Part shown: positions 29,775-37,873 of the stretch, piece by piece | How the letters are laid out: every line of letters begins with the position of its first letter | How positions within the stretch are numbered: position 1 is the stretch's first letter | From: Erysipelotrichales bacterium | GTDB lineage: Bacteria; Bacillota_I; Bacilli_A; RFN20; CAG-826 | Direction of reading: 5' to 3' | NCBI GenBank assembly: GCA_022508525.1 | Contig: JAFLVA010000013.1 | Coordinates: forward strand, 1 to 41,479 | Length of the DNA stretch: 41,479 bases | Translations under genes and position numbers: made by a program | Notes under the pieces: generated by a model | Seen by the model: the letters and a program-made list of their open reading frames with translations, nothing else | Told to the model about the DNA's origin: nothing | Database searches by the model: none

Positions 29775-32324
29775 ATGAAATTTAAAAGAATAATTTTACC
29801 ATTAGTTTTAGTATCGTTACTGGCCGCATGTTCTAATAATTCAAATAGCGAGAGCTCTAAGAACAGTACTTCTCCTGATAGTTCAAGTTCGGGACAAGAT
29901 AGCGCCAGCTCACAAGGAAGTGTCTCTCCTAGCTCTAGTTCAAGCACAAGCACAAAAGACGAAGATACCTTATTAAAGGATGCTCTTGCAAAACTTAAAC
30001 AAGATGTAGAGTATAACGGAACATATGAATTATCTGATTCTGTCGGAACATATGTTCACGAAGTTACAGCAGTTTTTGCAGAAACAAAATATCTATCACG
30101 TGATATTTATTATGAAGAATCACTTCCAGATTTAAAATATCAAGAAGCAAATGATATTGTAAGTTATGAAGATGGATCAGTCTATTATGTAGTTCATAAT
30201 TTAGATAATACTGTTACCAAAATTGATGTTACCGAAGACTACGATTGGTCAGTATTCCAAAATCCATTCCTTGATATTGAAGAATCAGATTTTTCACTTG
30301 TATCAACTGGAAAATATAGCTTAGATACAACAAAAGGATTAGATGTTGGTATTGCTATTTCTGGATGGAATCACACTAGTTGCAAATCATTTGATATGGA
30401 AATCTCAGACAGCAGCATTAGAATGCAATTTGTCTTAGATGGTGTAGATGGTGAAGTCACATATGACTTTATTGCTTCAAAATTTGGAGTTGCAAGCGTT
30501 GACACAGAACCATTTGAACATGGAGATGAACACGACAAATTAGGTGCTGCTCTTGCTTCAATTGGTGAAAATTACACAATGCACATCCTAGATCAAGCAT
30601 ACAACGAATATGATGGAGATGTTTCTCAAACAATATACAAAACAGAAACTCATTACTTTGACGAATTTGAACAAATTGGTTATCGCAAAGTAGATGAAGG
30701 AATTAAATCATATACATTGACTGACGGTGTTGTAACGAAATATGAAGACGCAGATGAAAACAATCCATTTGTAGATCATCTTGAATTAGACACAATATCG
30801 CCTGAAATTTTCGAAGAAATCGAACCAAACGTATTCGTTCTTAGAGATTTGTACTTAGCCTATGATGTTGTTGCAGCATTTTCTAACAACACTGACAACA
30901 AATTACTCGGTTACTACTTTGCACTTGATGCAAAAATCACTTTAACTAATGAAGGTGAATTAGCAAAATTCGAATATAATTACGATGCCTATAGTTTTGC
31001 TTCACATCGCACAGTAACTTTTGAAGATGTAGACAATACTGTAATACCTGGATATGTACAAGATGCACTAGAAGCATATGAAGAAGAATTACAAGGGTCA
31101 ACAATACCTGCAAAATACATTGGAAAATTTGAAGGCGTATTGAACTATGGAGATAAATCCGCCACACTCAATGGCTCTAATAAATTGCAAATCGAAATTA
31201 CAAATAATGAAATCATCATCAATGGCTTACTCGCAGAAATCGTTGAACATGATGATTATGAAGGATTTACTCTTTTAATCGATGATATCACTTATTATTT
31301 AGGAGCTAATGATTACGACGAACCGTCTCAAGCGCTATGGTTTGCTGATGAAGATTATGAACTTTACTGTTACAACATTCCTAGAGTAGATGAATTTTCA
31401 AAAGATGAACAAGATATTGTGATACCTGCAAAATACATCGGAAATTATGAAGGAACATTAAATGGTTCTAATACTATTAATGGATCAAATACTGTGGTTA
31501 TCGAAATTACAGATGATAAAATTATAATTAACGATTTAGTTGCAACCATCGATGAATACGATGATTATGAAGGTTTCACATTAGTAGTTGATGGTGTCAC
31601 TTATTATTTGTACACAATGTCTTATGAAGAAGAGGAACATGTACAAACTATGAGCATCTTCTCAAGCGATTATCAAGTTTACAGTTATAATATTGAAAGA
31701 AAAAGCGAACCAGTTGAATCTATTATTCCTGCAAAATTTATTGGTAAATTTGAAAGTGTCTTAAACGATGGTGATGAAGAAGTTACATTAAATGGTTCTA
31801 ATAAATTGCAAATCGAAATTACAAGTACAAAAATTATCGTCAATGGTTTGGAAGCTGAAATTGTAGATTATGACGTTGATCAAGATTTTACTCTTTCAAT
31901 TGAAGGTGAAACATATTATTTAGGCGATAATGCTTATGATGGTCAAAGCTTATGGTTTGAAAGTGAAGATTTTGAAATCTATTGTAACGATGTTTCTAGA
32001 GTTGATGAATTTTCAAATGATGATCAAGGTATTATAATACCTACTAGATTTATTGGTACATTCGAAGGCGTATTAAATGAAGGCGATGAAACTATTACAA
32101 TAAATGGTTCCAATACATTAACAATTGAAATTACAAATACTCAAATTATTATCAATGGTATCGCTGTTGAAATTGTCGAGTATGATCCATATGAAGATTT
32201 TACTATTTCAATTGATGGGGTAACATATTATTTAGGCGCTAATGATTATGATGACCCAACACAAGGATTATGGTTTTCTGATGAAGATTTCACAATCTAT
32301 TGCTATGATATTAATAGAATTTAA
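29775..32324 (+). CDS. Large repeat-containing surface lipoprotein
   Basis: The 849-residue protein starts with a lipoprotein signal ending LAAC (Cys20), then a Ser-rich linker (about residues 21-60). An N-terminal domain (about 62-440) is paralogous to the lipoprotein at 34249-35499: both contain NPF..., DF.L.S.GKYS.D and a later AL.S.G segment in the same order. The C-terminal half is four tandem repeats of 95-106 residues starting at about 444, 550, 651 and 755. Each opens IPAKYIGKFEGVLN-like, then LNGSN, IEIT, IIING and a YYLG...LWF...Y closing motif. The repeats look like small beta-sandwich modules. Function unknown; a surface binding or adhesion role is inference. The composition is strongly acidic. 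Confidence 0.8.
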   Translation: MKFKRIILPLVLVSLLAACSNNSNSESSKNSTSPDSSSSGQDSASSQGSVSPSSSSSTSTKDEDTLLKDALAKLKQDVEYNGTYELSDSVGTYVHEVTAVFAETKYLSRDIYYEESLPDLKYQEANDIVSYEDGSVYYVVHNLDNTVTKIDVTEDYDWSVFQNPFLDIEESDFSLVSTGKYSLDTTKGLDVGIAISGWNHTSCKSFDMEISDSSIRMQFVLDGVDGEVTYDFIASKFGVASVDTEPFEHGDEHDKLGAALASIGENYTMHILDQAYNEYDGDVSQTIYKTETHYFDEFEQIGYRKVDEGIKSYTLTDGVVTKYEDADENNPFVDHLELDTISPEIFEEIEPNVFVLRDLYLAYDVVAAFSNNTDNKLLGYYFALDAKITLTNEGELAKFEYNYDAYSFASHRTVTFEDVDNTVIPGYVQDALEAYEEELQGSTIPAKYIGKFEGVLNYGDKSATLNGSNKLQIEITNNEIIINGLLAEIVEHDDYEGFTLLIDDITYYLGANDYDEPSQALWFADEDYELYCYNIPRVDEFSKDEQDIVIPAKYIGNYEGTLNGSNTINGSNTVVIEITDDKIIINDLVATIDEYDDYEGFTLVVDGVTYYLYTMSYEEEEHVQTMSIFSSDYQVYSYNIERKSEPVESIIPAKFIGKFESVLNDGDEEVTLNGSNKLQIEITSTKIIVNGLEAEIVDYDVDQDFTLSIEGETYYLGDNAYDGQSLWFESEDFEIYCNDVSRVDEFSNDDQGIIIPTRFIGTFEGVLNEGDETITINGSNTLTIEITNTQIIINGIAVEIVEYDPYEDFTISIDGVTYYLGANDYDDPTQGLWFSDEDFTIYCYDINRI
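31104..32321 (+). repeat. Four tandem coding repeats of about 300 bp
   Basis: Units start at about 31104, 31422, 31725 and 32037. Units 1 and 3 share a 34-nt block with one mismatch (31170-31203 and 31791-31824), closer than their surroundings, which suggests recent conversion or duplication. Confidence 0.85.
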
Positions 32325-32346
32325 TTAAACTATAATTTTGCGATAT

Positions 32347-32386
32347 AAAAAAAAACTAACACAATGATTTGTGTTAGTTTTTTTTA
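32347..32386. terminator. Bidirectional intrinsic terminator
   Basis: A 10-bp core stem (ACTAACACAA and complement, loop TGAT) is flanked by nine A on one side and eight T on the other. It serves the repeat lipoprotein on plus and the 35499-32405 genes on minus. Confidence 0.93.
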
Positions 32387-32404
32387 TTACAAAATCATAA
32401 AGTT

Positions 32405-34249
32405 TTACCTATATTCATAATGAACTGTTGTTTCGGAAGTTAAAGCGCAATTAGATAATCCTTTTATACTTTTCCATTGTTCCTCACTACCAGTAAAATA
32501 AATATCATCTAGCATATTACAAGCAGCAAAGACGTCTTTTCCAAATTCATTTAGGCTGTCATAAATTATTAATGAAGGAAGGTTAATGCAATTATAAAAT
32601 ACTTCATCACATATTTTTGTAACTTTGCTAGGAATATTAACTTCCTGCAAAAGAGCACAATTTTCAAACAAGCTTGATTCTAAAACTGTTAAATCTTTTG
32701 GTAAATGTATGCTTATTAAATTTTCCATTCCCTCAAAGGCTGACTCTTCTATTGATAAAACTGTATCAGGAATATTTAATTCATAGACATTATTACAAAA
32801 ATAGAAAGCATATTTTTCTATTTTCTCTAATGAATTTGGCAATGCAATTTCATCTAAATTACTGCACCAATAAAAAGCATCAGATTTTATGACTTTTGTT
32901 GACTCATGAATACTTATACTAGTCTTTTTTGGGGGAACACGATATAGTTCTTCATAATTTTTACTATACAATGCATCTTCATAAATAGTGTAAAAAGGAT
33001 TGGTTGAAATTGTAAACTTTTCAAGACTATCAAGTTGTATAAAAGCCCCCTCCCCTAAAATCTTTAAAGAATTAGGAATATATATTTCTTTTAACGATGT
33101 GCAATACGCAAAAGCGAAATCTCCTAAAGTCTCTACAGTATCTGGCATTGTAATATTTTCTAAAAGTCTACAGTCATAAAATGCGCGTTCCCCAATTTCC
33201 TTTATTGAATTTGGGAGTTTAATTTCTTTTAAATTTCGACAATATTGAAATGTTCTATCAGGGATTTTATTGATATTGCCTAGAATAGTAATATTTTCTA
33301 TTTTAGATTCAAAAAATACAGCCTCCTCCATCTCTACAACTGATTGAGGGATAACTATTTCTTTTGTTTTATCTAGTCTTGCAATTGCTTCAGACTTGAT
33401 TTTATCTATTTTAGAGCTTATCTCGACATTATCTTTTCCTTCAGGTATTTTTACTAATATATCTTCGTTTTTTGAGTATAAACATCCATTTATTGTTTTG
33501 AATTGTTGATTGCTCTCGCTGACATTAAACTCACTTAAATTTTTGCAAAGTAAGAAATTATCTTCGCGCAAAAAATTTACGTTATTAAGAGAAATTGTTT
33601 CAAGTTTTTCACTATAGTAAAAAGCCGCTCTTTTTAATGAATAAGTAGAATCTGGAATGTTTACGTACTCAAGATTTTCGCAACTATTAAAAGCAAATTG
33701 ATCAATTACTTCGATAGTGCTAGGTAAGATAATTTTTTTCATATTACATTCCATAAAACATGCTTCACCTATTCTTAAAATAGGAAGATTATTGAATGTT
33801 TGAGGAACTTCTAGTGTACCTTCAAAATCAAAATTATTGTATTTATATATCTCATATCCAATTGTTTTTATATCATTGCCATCAATCTTATACATTGGCC
33901 TATAAATATAATCATCTCGATTAATTGGATTTTTCGTTTCAATAATATGAAAAATAGGTTTTATTACTGTATCTTCTATAATATTTGTTAATGGAGAATC
34001 CCATTTATAAAAGTCATAATAATATGTTTTGTTGTTTGGTGCTTTACGTGTTGGCTCTTCTCCTTCATAAAATACACTTTGCTTATCCCAAATTTCTTTT
34101 TCAAATAATATCGATCCATCGTAATTTAAAAAACTAGCTTTATTCTTTTTAAAATCAGAAAAAGAAGCCAATTCACCTGTATTTGAATTAGCGTTACAAG
34201 AGCATAGACTTAGGATTGTCAAACATAAAATACCAATACTTTTTTTCAT
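32405..34249 (-). CDS. BspA-type leucine-rich repeat lipoprotein
   Basis: The 614-residue protein has a lipoprotein signal ending LCSC (Cys18). From about residue 145 to 595 it is made of LRR_5 (BspA / Treponema pallidum) repeats of about 23 residues, such as LPNSIKEIGERAFYDCRLLENI and IPNSLKILGEGAF. Two breaks in the array (around NGCLYSKNEDILVKIPEG and EDALYSKNYEELYRVPP) are typical spacers in this family. Such proteins face outward and often bind host matrix or other bacteria; the ligand here is unknown. Its ATG overlaps the TAA of the upstream lipoprotein gene by one base, so translation is coupled. A bidirectional terminator follows. Confidence 0.88.
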   Translation of the reverse strand: MKKSIGILCLTILSLCSCNANSNTGELASFSDFKKNKASFLNYDGSILFEKEIWDKQSVFYEGEEPTRKAPNNKTYYYDFYKWDSPLTNIIEDTVIKPIFHIIETKNPINRDDYIYRPMYKIDGNDIKTIGYEIYKYNNFDFEGTLEVPQTFNNLPILRIGEACFMECNMKKIILPSTIEVIDQFAFNSCENLEYVNIPDSTYSLKRAAFYYSEKLETISLNNVNFLREDNFLLCKNLSEFNVSESNQQFKTINGCLYSKNEDILVKIPEGKDNVEISSKIDKIKSEAIARLDKTKEIVIPQSVVEMEEAVFFESKIENITILGNINKIPDRTFQYCRNLKEIKLPNSIKEIGERAFYDCRLLENITMPDTVETLGDFAFAYCTSLKEIYIPNSLKILGEGAFIQLDSLEKFTISTNPFYTIYEDALYSKNYEELYRVPPKKTSISIHESTKVIKSDAFYWCSNLDEIALPNSLEKIEKYAFYFCNNVYELNIPDTVLSIEESAFEGMENLISIHLPKDLTVLESSLFENCALLQEVNIPSKVTKICDEVFYNCINLPSLIIYDSLNEFGKDVFAACNMLDDIYFTGSEEQWKSIKGLSNCALTSETTVHYEYR

Positions 34250-35499
34250 TAAATGCTTACCGCCTCATCTTTAAGATTAAATGGTAGTTCATTAAATTCG
34301 CTTAAAACCATTTCAATGTCGCAATCTTCACTAAAGAAATGCACATTTGAAAGTGATCCATTTGCTAAAGAAATTTCTATAGTTAAATTATTTTTATATC
34401 CAACAGCATTGTAAAACATTTTTGGCATAAATTGGCCGGCAACAATATCTGCAAATTCACTTTCAAGAGTAAACACATCTCTTACCTCATCGTATGCAAA
34501 TAATGCACCTGAAATAATATCAAACTTAGGCAATGCTTCTTCATAAGAGTCATAACTATTGCCATTATCTCCCCAAGCATCTATATCCGCCATATAATAT
34601 AATTCAATTAAACCATTTTCCCCAATAACAGAATTCCACCAGCTGTCTTGCCATTCATCTATTTCTGTAGCGGAATAGTCGTATTGCACAAAAATTGATT
34701 TGCCAGACATATATATTTTTTGGTGTTCATGATCATTATTATTAATAAAATCAATGACAAAAGCGTCACCAACAGAATTAAGTGCTGCTGTTAATTGCTT
34801 TTGTTCAGCACTTTCTTCTAATGGTAAAATGTGATTTAATTTTACATCATTATAATTAAAGTTTCCCTCGAGTTTAGAAACATATAAATTATTTTCAAAA
34901 GCCTCTTTTGCATTCAATTCGAGAGATATAAATCTATCATTTTCAATTGTCATAAACGCTGAAACCAACTTGTTATTCATAGAAAACACTTTATCAAACA
35001 CATATGACATTTTGTGTATATCTACACTGTATTTACCATTACTTTCTAGAGCAAAATCGTCTTCATTTAGTAATGTAAACGGATTGATAAATGCACTATC
35101 ATAGGTATAGTATGTATTAATATTTCTTTTAACTACATTATCTATTCCTAGTGTTTCTTGATAGATATTTCCATCTTCATCTTTAAAATATGTTTCATCG
35201 ACTAAAACATCATCTGGATCATCAGGATAAACAAGAGAAATTTTTGTACCAAATCCCTCTTCTTCTCTATTTAAATAAGTATATTCAAAGGAAAAGTCTG
35301 TCTCTTCTTCTTCAAATAGTTTTCCAGATCCGCTTAATTTGTAGCCTTCCTTAATATTTTTTAAAGCTTTTGAAACTTCGGATACCTGTATGTCGTCATC
35401 TTCTTTACTAGAATTAGTGCTTGATCCATTTCCACACGAAAATAGAAAGCCACTAATTAAGCTAAATGTTACTATACTAAAAACACACTTTTTGTTCAT
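34249..35499 (-). CDS. Surface lipoprotein, paralogue of the repeat lipoprotein N-terminal half
   Basis: The 416-residue protein begins with a lipoprotein signal ending LFSC (Cys22), then a Ser-rich linker and an acidic domain. It shares an ordered set of motifs with the protein at 29775-32324: INPFTLLNEDDFALESNGKY versus QNPFLDIEESDFSLVSTGKY, and QLTAALNSVGDAF versus KLGAALASIGENY. It lacks the four C-terminal repeats. I start at ATG 35499, which has AAGGAG nine bases upstream; the longer frame would cross an AT-rich promoter region. It is cotranscribed with the leucine-rich lipoprotein. Function unknown. Confidence 0.78.
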   Translation of the reverse strand: MNKKCVFSIVTFSLISGFLFSCGNGSSTNSSKEDDDIQVSEVSKALKNIKEGYKLSGSGKLFEEEETDFSFEYTYLNREEEGFGTKISLVYPDDPDDVLVDETYFKDEDGNIYQETLGIDNVVKRNINTYYTYDSAFINPFTLLNEDDFALESNGKYSVDIHKMSYVFDKVFSMNNKLVSAFMTIENDRFISLELNAKEAFENNLYVSKLEGNFNYNDVKLNHILPLEESAEQKQLTAALNSVGDAFVIDFINNNDHEHQKIYMSGKSIFVQYDYSATEIDEWQDSWWNSVIGENGLIELYYMADIDAWGDNGNSYDSYEEALPKFDIISGALFAYDEVRDVFTLESEFADIVAGQFMPKMFYNAVGYKNNLTIEISLANGSLSNVHFFSEDCDIEMVLSEFNELPFNLKDEAVSI

Positions 35500-35522
35500 A
35501 AATATTTCTCCTTTTAAATATA

Positions 35523-35544
35523 ATATATAGTATATACTATATAT
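35523..35544. promoter_or_regulatory. 22-bp perfect palindrome upstream of the lipoprotein operon
   Basis: An AT-only palindrome apart from its AGTATATACT core, lying just upstream of the ribosome binding site at about 35510. Two direct repeats ACTATACAA (35573-35581 and 35588-35596) lie further upstream. It is a candidate operator overlapping the promoter. Confidence 0.45.
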
Positions 35545-35644
35545 CGTACTTTTAACAATACAATCAATATTTACTATACAATAGCAACTATACAAAGCAT
35601 TTTTTATTTAATATGGACTTTAAAAGTGCCATTATATAATTCTT

Positions 35645-36538
35645 TTATTCATGTTTTATATTAAAGTAATCCAAAAACGTCTTCATGATATCTTGCCCGT
35701 ATAGACACGTATCAATTAAATATCCTTTCTCGTTATCCCATTCTTTTAAACCACGATAATAAAATTGTTTGTATTCATCAGTGATTAATATTGGAACAAT
35801 ATTATGTTTCAAACACTCTTTAAGCATTATTAATCTTCCAACTCTTCCATTTCCGTCTTGAAACGGATGAATTGTTTCAAATTGCTTATGAAATTCAATT
35901 ATATCAACAATAGTTATGTTGTTTTTTGAATTATACGTATTCAAAAGTCTTTTCATCTCATTTTTGACATTATTAGGAGAAGTTGTTTCACATCCTCCGA
36001 CTTCATTTGGAAGCATCTTATAATCACCAACTCTAAACCACGATTTCATAGAGTCACTTGTGCCATTTTTCAAAATATAATGAAACTGCTTAATCAATGC
36101 CTCAGTTAACTTTGATTTGGCAGAATCTATAGTTAAATCAATGCATCTAAAATGATTTGCTGTTTCAATAATATCGTCAACATTTATACTTTTATTTTCG
36201 ACATTAATTGTTCTAGTTTCAAATATGTAACGAGTTTGATCGTGTGTTAATTCACTTCCTTCAATATGATTAGAGTTATATGTCATTTCAATTTGAAGTT
36301 TGTGATATATGCCACCTTTAAGTTGGCTTTCTTTTTCCATTTTTAGTACTTCTAATAATGTATATTGCTTCTTTGTATGTCTAATTTGACGATTAGGTTT
36401 TATAGCATTTTCTGGAATTAACCACGTTTTTCCATCTAACAACGCTCCAGGCACTCTTCCTTTTGCACAGTAATCACGCACTGAACGCTCAGCTAATTTC
36501 CACTTCATAGAAATATCTTTACTAGTCAAATAATTCAT
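35645..36538 (-). CDS. Fic-domain protein with N-terminal helix-turn-helix (class II-like)
   Basis: The 297-residue protein has an N-terminal MerR/excisionase-like HTH (LTSKDISMKWKLAERSVRDY...GRVPGALLDGKTWLIPENA) and a Fic domain with the full catalytic motif HPFQDGNGRVGR. Ahead of the Fic core lies SNHIEG, which fits the inhibitory (S/T)xxxE(G/N) motif of class II Fic proteins, so activity is probably self-inhibited. Fic enzymes usually AMPylate a protein hydroxyl. The target is unknown; the HTH suggests DNA binding and autoregulation. I start at ATG 36538 with GGTGAT upstream. A TATAAT (36554-36559) and a duplicated operator-like block lie ahead. Confidence 0.85.
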   Translation of the reverse strand: MNYLTSKDISMKWKLAERSVRDYCAKGRVPGALLDGKTWLIPENAIKPNRQIRHTKKQYTLLEVLKMEKESQLKGGIYHKLQIEMTYNSNHIEGSELTHDQTRYIFETRTINVENKSINVDDIIETANHFRCIDLTIDSAKSKLTEALIKQFHYILKNGTSDSMKSWFRVGDYKMLPNEVGGCETTSPNNVKNEMKRLLNTYNSKNNITIVDIIEFHKQFETIHPFQDGNGRVGRLIMLKECLKHNIVPILITDEYKQFYYRGLKEWDNEKGYLIDTCLYGQDIMKTFLDYFNIKHE

Positions 36539-36546
36539 ATTTATCA

Positions 36547-36637
36547 CCAATTATATTATAGCACGTATCGGCAATTTATAGAAACAAAACTGCGTTTTAC
36601 ATCCAATTATATTTTGCCGATATCGGCGTGATTTATA
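36547..36637 (-). promoter_or_regulatory. Duplicated promoter/operator block of the HTH-Fic gene
   Basis: Two related units, 36547-36580 and 36603-36637, share CCAATTATATT, TATCGGC and ATTTATA in order at an offset of 55-57 bp. The distal unit contains the perfect palindrome GCCGATATCGGC (36616-36627); the proximal unit has a half site and the -10 TATAAT. An HTH protein binding here would be autoregulatory. Confidence 0.5.
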
Positions 36638-36883
36638 TTTTTGAGAGTTGGTTTCGCATTGTCTATGTTCAATAAAAAATGCCTACTCTTTTACGAGTTA
36701 AGCATCTTCAAATTTTAAAATTTCTTTAGAAAACACGATTTTTTGCTGTTTTTCAACCTTTTGTCTCAAGCATTACAATTGTTTTAACATGACTCCAGTA
36801 CAACATTTATCAGGTTATACCCTCAAAATTTCATGTGCAGTTAATTATATATCCGCATAATACTCTTTACTTGTAATATATTG
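36551..36883. other. Intergenic region between the two Fic genes
   Basis: No gene is visible in these 333 bases. They hold the duplicated promoter/operator of the HTH-Fic gene, the terminator of the Bro-N-Fic gene at 36673-36705, and a 180-nt stretch after the Bro-N-Fic stop in which I see no feature. Confidence 0.7.
36673..36705 (-). terminator. Terminator downstream of the Bro-N-Fic gene
   Basis: Minus strand ATGCTTAACTC pairs with GAGTAGGCAT (one bulged A, one G-U), loop GTAAAA, followed by TTTTTT. It lies about 180 nt after the stop codon. Confidence 0.7.
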
Positions 36884-37741
36884 TTATTCTACTTCTTCGT
36901 AGTAATAAGAATAATCTATACCCTTCATAAATATTTCTCTATTATTAATTTCTTTAGTTAATGCCTTACTTATAAGATTGTATATTAAAGACGGATTTAA
37001 TGGACTTTTCTCCATGGCATATAGATAATCATTCTTATCGATTGAACTCCAATCAACACATTTATTTAATCTACTTTTCAACATTAAATCCAACCAGATT
37101 CTTGTTGCTCTGCCATTACCTTCCATAAAAGGATGTGCTATATTCATTTCGACATATTTGTTAACTATATCCTCTAATGTGTTTTCATCCATTTTACTAA
37201 CTTGATTTAATATATCACTCAAATATAGCGCATTAGCAAACTGAAATCCACTTTTAGATATATTTTTAGTTCTTATTTGACCTGCGAAATCGTATATTCC
37301 ATCAAACAAGTATTTATGTATTTGGCATAATCCATCAGCCGTTCCAACAGAAATATCGTCTAGTAACTTATTTTCAAATAATTCATAAGCTTTTTGTCGG
37401 CTTAATTCATCAAGTGGATTCGCTAGTCCTTTTATCCATTTTGAAAACGCAAGTTTATTATTACATTTAATCAGATTTAGCAATTCTAAAACCCCATTTT
37501 CATCCAAAACATCAGACAAATATTGTTTGCCATCATTTGCCGTTAATTTAAGTTGTCTACAAAACGAGGACAACTCAAGGTGCCTTGATTTAAAAGTGTT
37601 CCAGTATCTACGAGCATTATTTGTGCCAGTTAGCGAAGCAACTATATCTGTAGCAGAATACCACCATATATTTTCTTTGTCATCCCATCTAGCTCTAATT
37701 GGAATATTATTAAAAAATCGAATCGATGTTTTTGTTCTCAT
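36884..37741 (-). CDS. Bro-N / Fic fusion protein
   Basis: The 285-residue protein joins an N-terminal Bro-N-type domain (residues about 7-105; IPIRARWDDKENIWWYSATD, LELSSFCRQLKLTANDGK, YLSDVLD) to a C-terminal Fic domain with HPFMEGNGRATR. Bro-N domains are found in phage and virus-linked DNA-binding proteins and in RhuM-like genes. The Fic motif has every catalytic residue. No (S/T)xxxE(G/N) inhibitory motif was seen, so control may come from a partner or from the promoter. The ATG at 37741 follows GAGGAAAAT. The codons for LSSFCRQL form an almost perfect copy of the palindrome found in the gene's own promoter and 9 kb away. Confidence 0.82.
   Translation of the reverse strand: MRTKTSIRFFNNIPIRARWDDKENIWWYSATDIVASLTGTNNARRYWNTFKSRHLELSSFCRQLKLTANDGKQYLSDVLDENGVLELLNLIKCNNKLAFSKWIKGLANPLDELSRQKAYELFENKLLDDISVGTADGLCQIHKYLFDGIYDFAGQIRTKNISKSGFQFANALYLSDILNQVSKMDENTLEDIVNKYVEMNIAHPFMEGNGRATRIWLDLMLKSRLNKCVDWSSIDKNDYLYAMEKSPLNPSLIYNLISKALTKEINNREIFMKGIDYSYYYEEVE
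37551..37575. repeat. Palindromic repeat, coding copy C
   Basis: AGTTGTCT and AGGACAACT arms inside the Bro-N coding sequence, differing from copy B at two of 25 positions. On the minus strand it encodes LSSFCRQL. Confidence 0.8.
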
Positions 37742-37755
37742 AAGATTTTCCTCAA

Positions 37756-37793
37756 TTATATTATACCACAAAAACAATTCAGTTGTCCACAAA
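37756..37793 (-). promoter_or_regulatory. Promoter of the Bro-N-Fic gene
   Basis: Minus strand TGGACA, an 18-bp spacer and TATAAT. The -35 lies within the right arm of palindromic copy B. The 13-nt block TATAATATAATTG is identical to that of the HTH-Fic gene. Confidence 0.6.
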
Positions 37794-37809
37794 ATGAGGA
37801 CAACTGAAA
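37781..37809. repeat. 27-nt palindromic repeat, copy B
   Basis: Arms AGTTGTCC and GGACAACT around a 9-nt centre, then GAAA. Positions 37783-37809 are identical to 28832-28858. It sits at the promoter of the Bro-N-Fic gene and overlaps its -35 hexamer. Confidence 0.88.
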
Positions 37810-37873
37810 TTTCGGCTTTTTTGACTTCTTTATGTTATTTAATAACAATTCTATTAGTATGTTTTCACTAATC

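Noticed and set aside
37842-37857. TGTTATT/AATAACA repeat after rlmCD as its terminator
   Set aside because: The arms are separated by one base, too tight for a hairpin loop, and there is no T-run on the minus strand.
37527-37871. Plus-strand reading frame of 114 codons over the start of the Bro-N-Fic gene
   Set aside because: It is antisense to a well-supported gene and arises partly from the palindromic repeat; no ribosome binding site was seen.
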